The notes under the pieces were generated by a model that was given only the letters and a program-made list of their open reading frames with translations, was not told the DNA's origin and did no database searches. The translations under genes and the position numbers were made by a program. From an uncultured Clostridia bacterium (lineage in GTDB: Bacteria; Bacillota; Clostridia; Monoglobales; Monoglobaceae): a DNA stretch of 49,520 nt. Within the stretch, counting starts at the first letter, position 1; the number at the start of each line of letters is the position of its first letter. Of the stretch, positions 43,494 through 49,520 are shown in pieces. The stretch covers positions 1 through 49,520 of the forward strand of contig CAKSIW010000010.1 of NCBI GenBank assembly GCA_934463175.1, given 5' to 3'.

Positions 43494-43594
43494 CAAAAAT
43501 TATGCCCGCAACAGATTTGTCATTCATTGAGCGGGAGTTCGGCGCCTGCCGATTCAATGCTCTCAAACCGCGCCGTCTTTCCAATCGGTCTCAT
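43494..43594 (-). promoter_or_regulatory. Structured leader upstream of thrC, class not recognised
   Basis: Between the stop of the P-loop gene and the attenuator hairpin the minus strand holds CGGCGC...GCGCCG (six pairs enclosing about 25 bases with GAGAGC) and CCCGC...GCGGG (five pairs). The Thr T-box expected in some Firmicutes is not visible: there is no AGGGTGGNACC. A 24-codon frame (43594-43520) starts on the base after the previous stop but has no ribosome site. I infer cis-regulation from the position and the following terminator. Confidence 0.4.
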
Positions 43595-44008
43595 TTACGC
43601 AATGTATTTTTTAACCGTGTCTGTTGCTTCGGATTCCTCTGCACTGATCATCAGTGTGAAGGAAACGTTGAATTTCTTTTCAAGGCTCTCCAAGGCATGT
43701 ACAAGACAGTCAATGTTTTTCATGCTCTCACCCGGAACACTTTTGAAAACGCTGTCGATGAAAATATGTGTAACGTCAAAATCCTGAGCAATAATACCGC
43801 AAAGCATACCAACAAACATATCAAAATTCTTTATGTCAAAATGCTCTGTGTCCACCATTCTTGCACTTCTGTCTATATCATGCATCAAACGGTTGCCCTC
43901 GGTTATGCAAACCACATTACCTTTTTCCAAGCTTATTGCGCCGTTGACATCATCAATCAGCTTCTTTGTCTTTCCGCTGCCTTTGAGACCAATGTGAATT
44001 TTAATCAT
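43595..44008 (-). CDS. Small P-loop protein of unknown function
   Basis: 137 residues. N-terminal MIKIHIGLKGSGKTKKLID is a Walker A motif; THIFIDSVFK near the middle resembles a Walker B strand; the remainder is alpha/beta (LESLEKKFNVSFTLMISA). It looks like a minimal nucleotide-binding domain similar to thymidine-kinase/RecA-like folds. I do not recognise a characterised family. Start ATG 44008 with GAAGGG upstream; the in-frame ATG at 44092 lies in the promoter region. Transcribed from its own promoter toward thrC. Confidence 0.7.
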   Translation of the reverse strand: MIKIHIGLKGSGKTKKLIDDVNGAISLEKGNVVCITEGNRLMHDIDRSARMVDTEHFDIKNFDMFVGMLCGIIAQDFDVTHIFIDSVFKSVPGESMKNIDCLVHALESLEKKFNVSFTLMISAEESEATDTVKKYIA

Positions 44009-44065
44009 ATAAATACCGCCCTTCTCATTTTTACATATAAAAATGTATTTTCCGATTACAATTAT

Positions 44066-44094
44066 ATAATAGCATATATTTTTAAAATTCACAA
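44066..44094 (-). promoter_or_regulatory. Promoter of the P-loop gene (and possibly thrC)
   Basis: Minus strand TTGTGA at 44094-44089, 17-base spacer, TATTAT at 44071-44066 preceded by TGC (extended -10). Confidence 0.6.
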
Positions 44095-44107
44095 TACCTT
44101 TTTTAAA

Positions 44108-45451
44108 TTATTTTAATCTTTTTTCCAAATTTTCTCTTTCCGCCTCATATCCGGGCTTTCCGAGGAGTGCAAACATGTTCTTTTTATAGCTTTCAACACC
44201 CGGCTGGTTGAACGGATTGACACCGAGGAGATATCCGCTTATGCCGCAAGCCTTTTCAAAGAAATAGATGAGCTGCCCGAGCGTATACTCGTCCAATGCC
44301 GCAATTTTCAGCACAAGATTCGGCACTCCGCCGTCGGTGTGAGCAAGAAGTGTTCCTTCAAATGCTTTTTTATTCACAAAATCAACCGTCTTTCCGCTCA
44401 GGAAATTGAGCCCGTCAACGTTTTCCGGATTCTCATCAATTGTGATGTCCGTTTTTGAATTTTCAACATAAAGAACCGTCTCAAACAGGTTTCTGAGACC
44501 GTCCTGAATATACTGTCCCATTGAATGAAGGTCTGTCGAGAAGCAAGCTCCGGCAGGGAAAATTCCCTTTTTGTCCTTGCCCTCACTCTCGCCGTAGAGC
44601 TGTTTCCACCATTCAATGAAATATTGCAGCTCAGGCTCATAGTTGACAAGCATTTCAACCGTTTTTCCCTTTCGGTACATTATGTTGCGGATTGCCGCAT
44701 ATTTGCAGCAGTCGTTCTCATCAACATTCTCGTTGGCATATAGGCTGCAAGCGTCTGCCGCGCCCTTCATCAAAGTGTCAATATCCGCTCCGCAAACCGC
44801 AATCGGAAGAAGTCCGACCGCAGTCAGCACGGAATATCTTCCGCCGACATCATCGGGAACAACAAAGGTTTCATAGCCTTCGCTGTCTGCCAGCTTTTTG
44901 AGTGCGCCGCGCGATTTGTCGGTTGTTGCGTAAATTCTGTTCTTGGCTTCCTCTTTTCCGTATTTTTTCTCAATATATTCCTTGAAAATTCTGAATGCAA
45001 TTGCAGGCTCTGTTGTCGTCCCCGACTTTGAAATGACGTTGACCGAAACGTCCTTGCCCTCAATTGTCTTGAGAAGACCGTTTATATAGTTCGGGCTTAT
45101 GCTGTTGCCCGCAAAAATAATCTGTGTTTTTGCCGTGTAGTTATAAAACGGACCCGTGAGAAAATCAATTGCCGCCTTCGCGCCGAGATATGAGCCGCCG
45201 ATTCCGATGACAACCAGAACATCGGAGCTTTCGCGTATTCTCTTCGCCGCCGCCTTAATTCTTGCAAACTCTTCCTTATCATAATCATTCGGCAGATTGA
45301 CCCAGCCGAGAAAATCCGAGCCTGCACCTGTTTTTTCGTTTATTGCACGGTGTGCCGCTTCAACCTGTCCTTTTATATTATAAATTTCCTCCTCCGAGAA
45401 AAATCCCAGAGCTTTTTTGTAGTCCAAAACAATATTTTTTGTCATTTTCAC
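44108..45451 (-). CDS. pgi: Glucose-6-phosphate isomerase
   Basis: 447 residues, the shorter Firmicute type. Interconverts glucose-6-phosphate and fructose-6-phosphate. Landmarks: TGAGSDFLGWVNLP, VIGIGGSYLGAKA, SKSGTTTEPAIAFRI, GGRYSVLTAVGLLP and the catalytic Glu region EWWKQLYGESEGKD. GTG 45451 lies six bases after GAAAGG; an ATG two codons later (45445) is the alternative. Monocistronic, with its own promoter. Confidence 0.96.
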   Translation of the reverse strand: MKMTKNIVLDYKKALGFFSEEEIYNIKGQVEAAHRAINEKTGAGSDFLGWVNLPNDYDKEEFARIKAAAKRIRESSDVLVVIGIGGSYLGAKAAIDFLTGPFYNYTAKTQIIFAGNSISPNYINGLLKTIEGKDVSVNVISKSGTTTEPAIAFRIFKEYIEKKYGKEEAKNRIYATTDKSRGALKKLADSEGYETFVVPDDVGGRYSVLTAVGLLPIAVCGADIDTLMKGAADACSLYANENVDENDCCKYAAIRNIMYRKGKTVEMLVNYEPELQYFIEWWKQLYGESEGKDKKGIFPAGACFSTDLHSMGQYIQDGLRNLFETVLYVENSKTDITIDENPENVDGLNFLSGKTVDFVNKKAFEGTLLAHTDGGVPNLVLKIAALDEYTLGQLIYFFEKACGISGYLLGVNPFNQPGVESYKKNMFALLGKPGYEAERENLEKRLK

Positions 45452-45485
45452 TCATTGCCTTTCATTATTTTTATATATATTGCAC

Positions 45486-45514
45486 ATTTTATCATATTTC
45501 TTTTCGTAATTCAA
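45486..45514 (-). promoter_or_regulatory. Promoter of pgi
   Basis: Minus strand TTGAAT at 45514-45509, 17-base spacer, TAAAAT at 45491-45486 with TGA before it (extended -10). It lies in the 253-base divergent region shared with spoIIGA. Confidence 0.65.
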
Positions 45515-45637
45515 TTGCATTTTCACTTTTTGTTCACTTTGACCAATAAACAGACCCATACCGCATTTTCTATGGAAAAAATAAATAATATTTTAACCAT
45601 ATTATATGCATTTTAAATAAATATACGACTCTTTTAT

Positions 45638-45671
45638 TCCGACAAAAAATTTGCGTGTTTTGAGGTATAAT
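45638..45671 (+). promoter_or_regulatory. Candidate Spo0A-dependent promoter of spoIIGA-sigE
   Basis: TATAAT at 45666-45671 has no -35 at 17 bases (CAAAAA). Instead TTTGTCGGA, one mismatch from the Spo0A box TTTGTCGAA, lies on the minus strand at 45646-45638, centred about 27 bases upstream of the -10. In Bacillus subtilis the spoIIG promoter is likewise activated by Spo0A at a sub-optimal sigma-A promoter. Confidence 0.4.
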
Positions 45672-45704
45672 GGTTACATGGATTTCGGAAAGGAAGTGAA
45701 AGGT

Positions 45705-46616
45705 GTGCCGGTTGTATATGTCGATATGCTGTTTCTGATAAATTTTCTCATGGATTCAATTATAATCTTTGCCGCGTCTCTCATATTGAAACGCCGTCTG
45801 AGCATTTCAGCATTGGCAGCCGCCGCTGCGGTTTCGGCGCTCTACTCGGCGGTCATGTTTTTTCCGCAGCTGCCCTTTCTCGGTTCAGCTCTGTTCAAGA
45901 CAGCCTTCATGCTTCTGCCGTGCCGGATTGCATTTCCGTGCCGTCGGATTACTCAGCTTCTGAAAAACACTGCCGTATGCTTCGGAGTTTATGCGGTGTT
46001 CGGCGGCATTGCATTTGCGCTTATATTCCTTTCCGATTTCGGCACGGCTATCGGTGCTGCGGTGTCAAACGGGGAAATATACATAAGCATACCGCCCGCG
46101 GTGCTTGCGGTATCAACCCTTGCCGCATATCTGACCGTATATCTGCTGTCACGGGTCTGCAAACGGAACATGCAGCTTGATACACTTATTTTCGGCATTG
46201 AAATCACTCTCGGAGAAAAATCCGCTGTAATGCGCGCATTTTCGGACACGGGCTGCACCCTGACCGAACCGTTTTCGGGCAAGCCCGTGATTATCACAAA
46301 TTCAGAGACCGCCGAAAAGCTTCTTCCGGACGGAGTTCTCTGGGACAGTGAACGGGGCTTCGGCATTCCCGAGGATTCGGATTTTGCGGAACGCGTCAGA
46401 ACGCTGCCTTTCCGCACTGTCGGAACCACCGATGGAATCATGCACGGCTTCATGACCGATTCCGCATCAGCACGCGGCATAACCGTTTTCGGAACCGTTG
46501 TCGGAATATCGCCTTTTCCGCTTTGTGAAAACGCGGAATATGACGCAATCCTAAACCCTGAAATTTTCAGCACTGCTGAACAAGAATACAAGGAGGAAAT
46601 TAAAAATGCTTTATGA
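45705..46616 (+). CDS. spoIIGA: Sigma-E processing peptidase SpoIIGA
   Basis: 303 residues: five hydrophobic helices in the first half, then an aspartic-protease-like domain with catalytic DTG at 181-183 (FSDTGCTLTEPFSGKPVIIT), as in Bacillus SpoIIGA. It cleaves the pro-sequence from SigE in the mother cell after SpoIIR signalling from the forespore. Start GTG 45705 has AAAGGA ten bases upstream; the longer frame upstream begins before the promoter's -10. It overlaps sigE by 11 bases. Confidence 0.93.
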   Translation: MPVVYVDMLFLINFLMDSIIIFAASLILKRRLSISALAAAAAVSALYSAVMFFPQLPFLGSALFKTAFMLLPCRIAFPCRRITQLLKNTAVCFGVYAVFGGIAFALIFLSDFGTAIGAAVSNGEIYISIPPAVLAVSTLAAYLTVYLLSRVCKRNMQLDTLIFGIEITLGEKSAVMRAFSDTGCTLTEPFSGKPVIITNSETAEKLLPDGVLWDSERGFGIPEDSDFAERVRTLPFRTVGTTDGIMHGFMTDSASARGITVFGTVVGISPFPLCENAEYDAILNPEIFSTAEQEYKEEIKNAL

Positions 46617-47376
46617 CAGTCTGAAACAGACCAAAAACGCTTTAACCTTTATCCGCACCGCACTCACGGGCGGTTTCTTCAGAAGCCTTTTGCTTCGTCT
46701 CATGCCCCGCGGAGAGGTTCACTATATCGGCGGCACCGACACTCTGCCGCCGCCGCTTTCAGCCGCCGATGAGGCAGCCGCAATAGACTGCATAAGACGC
46801 GGTGCAGATGTTGAAGCCGCAAAAAAGGCTCTGATTGAACACAATCTGCGGCTTGTTGTCTACATAGCAAAAAAATTTGAAAACACGGGAATCGGTGTCG
46901 AGGATCTGATTTCAATCGGAACAATCGGACTCATTAAGGCAATCAACACCTTCAAGCCCGACAAAAACATCAAGCTTGCAACCTACGCGTCACGCTGCAT
47001 TGAAAATGAGATCCTGATGTATCTCCGCAAGAACAGCTCAAACAAGGTCAATGTTTCCATTGACGAGCCGCTCAATGTGGACTGGGACGGAAACGAGCTG
47101 CTGCTTTCCGACATTCTCGGCACGGACAGTGACATAACGCAGCGCGGAATTGAAGACGAGGTTGACCGCGAGCTTTTGCGAATTGCAATGAAGAAGCTTT
47201 CGGACAGAGAGCAAAGCATAATGCGTCTGCGTTTCGGCATGAACCCGTCGGGAGAAGAGAAAACACAGAAGCAGGTTGCAGATATGCTCGGAATTTCACA
47301 GTCCTACATTTCGCGCCTTGAAAAAAGAATCATGGCAAGACTCCGCCGCGATATAACAAAAATGATAAACGGCTGA
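46606..47376 (+). CDS. sigE: Mother-cell RNA polymerase sigma factor SigE (pro-form)
   Basis: 256 residues. The N-terminal hydrophobic/amphipathic stretch (about 1-45) is the pro-sequence that ties pro-SigE to the membrane until SpoIIGA cuts it. Sigma-70 region 2 is clear (EHNLRLVVYIAKKFENTG, EDLISIGTIGLIKAINTF), and region 4 (TQKQVADMLGISQSYISRLEKR) binds the -35. SigE starts mother-cell transcription. Location after spoIIGA separates it from SigK. GGAGG upstream of ATG 46606. Confidence 0.96.
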   Translation: MLYDSLKQTKNALTFIRTALTGGFFRSLLLRLMPRGEVHYIGGTDTLPPPLSAADEAAAIDCIRRGADVEAAKKALIEHNLRLVVYIAKKFENTGIGVEDLISIGTIGLIKAINTFKPDKNIKLATYASRCIENEILMYLRKNSSNKVNVSIDEPLNVDWDGNELLLSDILGTDSDITQRGIEDEVDRELLRIAMKKLSDREQSIMRLRFGMNPSGEEKTQKQVADMLGISQSYISRLEKRIMARLRRDITKMING

Positions 47377-47384
47377 CAAAACAG

Positions 47385-47413
47385 TTGCATATTTCCGCAA
47401 AATGTGTTATACT
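47385..47413 (+). promoter_or_regulatory. Promoter of azlC-azlD
   Basis: TTGCAT at 47385-47390, 17-base spacer, TATACT at 47408-47413. The -10 overlaps the left arm of the hairpin at 47411-47446. Confidence 0.65.
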
Positions 47414-47446
47414 GTGCAATGCTGCAATGACGCAGCCTTGCACAGT
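47411..47446 (+). promoter_or_regulatory. Strong hairpin at the azlC transcription start (operator or sigE terminator)
   Basis: ACTGTGCAA-T-GCTGC and GCAGC-C-TTGCACAGT pair over 14 bases with one mismatch, loop AATGAC, then ATATATTTTTAAG, a weak T-run. It could end sigE transcription or, as DNA, bind a regulator at the azlC start site. It lies 27 bases before azlC. Confidence 0.55.
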
Positions 47447-47473
47447 ATATATTTTTAAGCGGTGATATAACTT

Positions 47474-48187
47474 ATGAAATCAAAAAACACATTCACTCAA
47501 GGTATCATAGACGGTTTGCCCATATGCGTGGGGTATCTTTCCGTTGCCTTTGCATTCGGAATATTTTCAATCGAAAGCGGTCTCTCCTTTGCCGAAGCAC
47601 TGCTCATCTCGATGACAAACGTCACTTCCGCGGGTCAGCTTGCCGCCGTTCCGATAATTGCCTCGGGCGGAACACTGATTGAACTTGCTGCAACCCAGTT
47701 TGTGATTAACCTCCGCTATGCGCTGATGTCCGTCTCGCTGTCCCAAAAACTGGACAGGCATGTGACCGTGATTGACAGACTGATTATTTCATTTATGAAC
47801 ACAGACGAAATTTTCGCCGTGGCATCGGGCAAAAACTCCGCCCTGAACAGACGCTATCTTTACGGTCTTATACTCACACCGTATATCGGCTGGAGTACAG
47901 GCACTGCCATCGGAGCTTTTGCGGGAAATGTTCTTCCGCATATAATCATTGCGTCGCTGTCGCTGGCAATCTATGCAATGTTTGTTGCAATTGTCTTGCC
48001 TGCGGCAAAATGCAGCCGCCCGACCGCGGTCTGCGCGGTAATCGCAGTCACCGCAAGCTGTGCCTTCAGATATATTTATCCGCTCAGTCTTGTTCCTGAA
48101 GGCTTTGTAATTATTATATGCGCAGTTCTTGCAAGCGCGGTTATGGCATATGCCGCACCGATTGACACCGAAATTGAGGAGGATTGA
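47474..48187 (+). CDS. azlC: Branched-chain amino acid exporter large subunit AzlC
   Basis: 237 residues with about seven transmembrane helices and family features (GIIDGLPICVGYLSVAFAFGI, TSAGQLAAVPII, NLRYALMSVSLSQKL, FMNTDEIFA, TPYIGWSTGTAIG). AzlC with AzlD exports branched-chain amino acids and analogues. The start ATG 47474 has GGTGAT upstream. azlD begins two bases after its stop. Confidence 0.93.
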   Translation: MKSKNTFTQGIIDGLPICVGYLSVAFAFGIFSIESGLSFAEALLISMTNVTSAGQLAAVPIIASGGTLIELAATQFVINLRYALMSVSLSQKLDRHVTVIDRLIISFMNTDEIFAVASGKNSALNRRYLYGLILTPYIGWSTGTAIGAFAGNVLPHIIIASLSLAIYAMFVAIVLPAAKCSRPTAVCAVIAVTASCAFRYIYPLSLVPEGFVIIICAVLASAVMAYAAPIDTEIEED

Positions 48188-48189
48188 CC

Positions 48190-48501
48190 ATGAAAAGCTT
48201 TGCAGTTTATCTGATTGTTATGGCAGGAGTCACATATCTGATTCGTATGCTTCCGCTTGTTCTTGTCAAAAAGAAAATCAAAAACCGCTTCATTCTGTCG
48301 TTTCTGCACTACATACCATATGCGGTTCTGACGGTCATGACCATTCCTGCAATTTTTTACGCAGCACCCCACAAGCTCTCAGCAGTTTTGGGGTTTGTCA
48401 CAGCAGTTGTGCTTTCATATATGGAAAAATCGCTGGTGACGGTTGCCGCTCTTTCATGCACCTCGGTCATCATTGCGGAACTGATAATAAAATTTCTGTG
48501 A
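48190..48501 (+). CDS. azlD: Branched-chain amino acid exporter small subunit AzlD
   Basis: 103 residues, three to four transmembrane helices. AGVTYLIRMLPLVLVKKKIKNRF and FLHYIPYAVLTVMTIPAIFYA match the AzlD family. Start ATG 48190 with GAGGAGG seven bases upstream, lying in the end of azlC. Partner of AzlC. Confidence 0.92.
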   Translation: MKSFAVYLIVMAGVTYLIRMLPLVLVKKKIKNRFILSFLHYIPYAVLTVMTIPAIFYAAPHKLSAVLGFVTAVVLSYMEKSLVTVAALSCTSVIIAELIIKFL

Positions 48502-48526
48502 AATCAATATTTTTTTCACAAAAGTA

Positions 48527-48554
48527 TTGACTTTTTATAAAAATTGGTTATAAT
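48527..48554 (+). promoter_or_regulatory. Promoter of tRNA-Asn
   Basis: TTGACT at 48527-48532, 16-base spacer, TATAAT at 48549-48554. The expected start is about 35 bases before the mature tRNA 5' end. Confidence 0.75.
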
Positions 48555-48596
48555 ATTATTTGTTGGTATTTTAAACCGACATGTAATTTAATATAT

Positions 48597-48672
48597 TCCT
48601 CCTTAGCTCAGTCGGTAGAGCATGCGGCTGTTAACCGCAGGGTCGTTGGTTCAAGTCCAACAGGGGGAGCCA
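48597..48672 (+). tRNA. tRNA-Asn (anticodon GTT)
   Basis: Complete cloverleaf of 76 bases including an encoded CCA. Acceptor TCCTCCT pairs with AGGGGGA (one G-U), D-arm GCTCAGTCGGTAGAGC, anticodon arm TGCGG-CTGTTAA-CCGCA with GTT at 48630-48632, T-arm with GGTTCAAGTCC. With GatCAB in the genome, this tRNA may be charged through Asp-tRNA(Asn). Confidence 0.97.
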
Positions 48673-48673
48673 G

Positions 48674-48712
48674 AAATCGACAGGATTCTATCGAGTCTTG
48701 TCGATTTTGCTT
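48674..48712 (+). terminator. Terminator of tRNA-Asn
   Basis: AATCGACA...TGTCGATT arms with a loop rich in pyrimidines, followed by TTTTGCTT, a short T-run. It begins two bases after the tRNA 3' end. Confidence 0.7.
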
Positions 48713-48801
48713 ATCGCTTGTCCGCCCTTCACGGTTATATTAAAACGCTGACGGGATTTGGTCAAAAAATACGAAAAAGTTAAAACAACGGAGTGAATTT
48801 T

Positions 48802-49520
48802 ATGAAAAATCTTTTTGCGGCAATTACGGCATGTTTTTTATTTATGACTTCCCCTGCCTGTGCGGCTTATGCGGACTTTAATCCTCAAAAAGGTTTTGTG
48901 ATTGAATTTAACGGAGAAACAACCGATCGCACCTCTGTTATATGCAACAGCACACACTATGTTCCGCTGAGACCGTTTTTTGAAAAAATGGGAGCAGCTT
49001 TGTTCTACAGGGAACGCGACCGTCAAATCATGGCTTTGTCGCGTGACGGAAATATAATATGCCACATTGTCGGAGAAAACATTGTCACTGTTAACGGAGA
49101 ACAAATGACGTTTGAAAATCCGTCTTTTCCGGAAAACGGCGAAACATACATACCGATTGATATGCTTGCGGCTGTCTTTTGCCCCGACAGAATTTCGTAT
49201 GACAACCAAGTGTTAATCATACAGAAACAGTTTGCCGACAATAACTATTACAAGGTCATTAAAGATGTGCTGGATGTGTGCAGAAGCTGCAACTTCTATC
49301 CCGAAAAATTTCAAAGATACATAAATTTTCACACTAAAATGCCCGATTTCACCATGCAGGAGGTCCTTTTCAGAGTGAACCTCGGGCTGGACTATCCCTT
49401 TTATGAAAATGTGTCCGAAATTGAAAAGCCGTATGAGCTTTTGGTACTGGTGAATAAATATCATCGGCTGCCGTCGGATTTCCGCCAGTATAATCTTGTT
49501 AATATGAGCCGCGAGTATAC
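48802..49520 (+). CDS. Secreted D-alanyl-D-alanine carboxypeptidase (VanY/M15 type) with a copper-amine-oxidase-like N-domain, partial
   Basis: The frame is open from ATG 48802 to the right edge (239 codons). Residues 1-21 (MKNLFAAITACFLFMTSPACA) are a signal peptide. Residues about 35-135 form a copper amine oxidase N-terminal-like domain (NSTHYVPLRPFFEKMGA, VNGEQMTFENP, TYIPIDMLAAVF), a wall- or substrate-associated module, not an oxidase. Residues about 150-239 (FTMQEVLFRVNLGLDYPFYE, LLVLVNKYHRLPSDF, YNLVNMSREY) are the linker and start of the M15B/VanY domain; the catalytic zinc ligands lie beyond the window. It would trim stem peptides of peptidoglycan. GGAG is eight bases before the start. 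Confidence 0.85.
   Translation, partial: MKNLFAAITACFLFMTSPACAAYADFNPQKGFVIEFNGETTDRTSVICNSTHYVPLRPFFEKMGAALFYRERDRQIMALSRDGNIICHIVGENIVTVNGEQMTFENPSFPENGETYIPIDMLAAVFCPDRISYDNQVLIIQKQFADNNYYKVIKDVLDVCRSCNFYPEKFQRYINFHTKMPDFTMQEVLFRVNLGLDYPFYENVSEIEKPYELLVLVNKYHRLPSDFRQYNLVNMSREY

Noticed and set aside
43520..43594. 24-codon frame directly after the P-loop gene stop
   Set aside because: No ribosome site and it overlaps the stems of the thrC leader; kept only as a remark.

Overview
The window comes from a spore-forming, low-to-moderate GC Firmicute of class Clostridia, probably an anaerobic gut or environmental lineage. The evidence is a complete spoIIAA-spoIIAB-sigF operon, a spoIIGA-sigE pair, a LonB-Lon-EngB cluster, an LL-diaminopimelate aminotransferase (DapL) lysine/cell-wall route, GatCAB amidotransferase, and consistent sigma-A type promoters (TTGACA-N17-TATAAT class) with AGGAGG ribosome sites. 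I see no phage, transposase, integrase, CRISPR or rRNA. One tRNA (Asn) is present. The species cannot be named from the sequence.

Layout. 1-12973 (minus strand): an aldo/keto reductase, then an Xre-cupin regulator heading potA-potB-potC-potD (polyamine import), which runs on through pth, mfd, a membrane parvulin foldase, an FHA protein, an FtsW/RodA/SpoVE-type protein and the first codons of a probable penicillin-binding protein at the left edge. 13202-18648 (plus strand): dapF, dapL, gatC, gatA, gatB, with an unusual hairpin-rich insert between gatA and gatB. 18683-25741 (minus): a Cys-rich small protein and ligA; a membrane-anchored PP2C-like protein that has lost its metal ligands; a CPA2 antiporter; a zinc-ribbon/CD225 membrane protein; and the spoIIA operon (anti-anti-sigma, anti-sigma, sigma F). 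25911-34472 (minus): four aminoacyl-tRNA synthetases (valS, tyrS, aspS, hisS) with one DUF4340 protein among them; valS has its own promoter and an attenuator-like leader. 34499-39218 (minus): engB, lon, lonB. 39363-41812 (minus): a CsoR-type repressor, a heavy-metal P1B ATPase, and a small membrane ORF interrupted by an in-frame TGA. 41929-45451 (minus): thrC with a structured leader, a small P-loop protein, and pgi. 45705-49520 (plus): spoIIGA-sigE, azlC-azlD, tRNA-Asn, and the start of a secreted VanY-like carboxypeptidase.

How the genes work together. Two sporulation compartments are represented: SpoIIAA/SpoIIAB/SigF (forespore) and SpoIIGA/SigE (mother cell), plus LonB, which is forespore-expressed in Bacillus. 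Cell-wall supply and assembly are represented by dapF/dapL (meso-DAP), the FtsW-FHA-PBP cluster and the terminal carboxypeptidase. Metal efflux is a self-contained CsoR-controlled unit.

Most of the window is conserved core genome. The less ordinary parts are between or beside genes: the gatA-gatB palindromic/pseudoknot-capable element, the valS and thrC leaders, the operators of the csoR and pot units, the interrupted small ORF behind the metal ATPase, and the pseudophosphatase-like protein. No stretch longer than about 275 bases lacks a gene. The longest are 28539-28811 (valS leader), 45452-45704 (divergent pgi/spoIIG promoters) and 12974-13201 (dapF promoter region).
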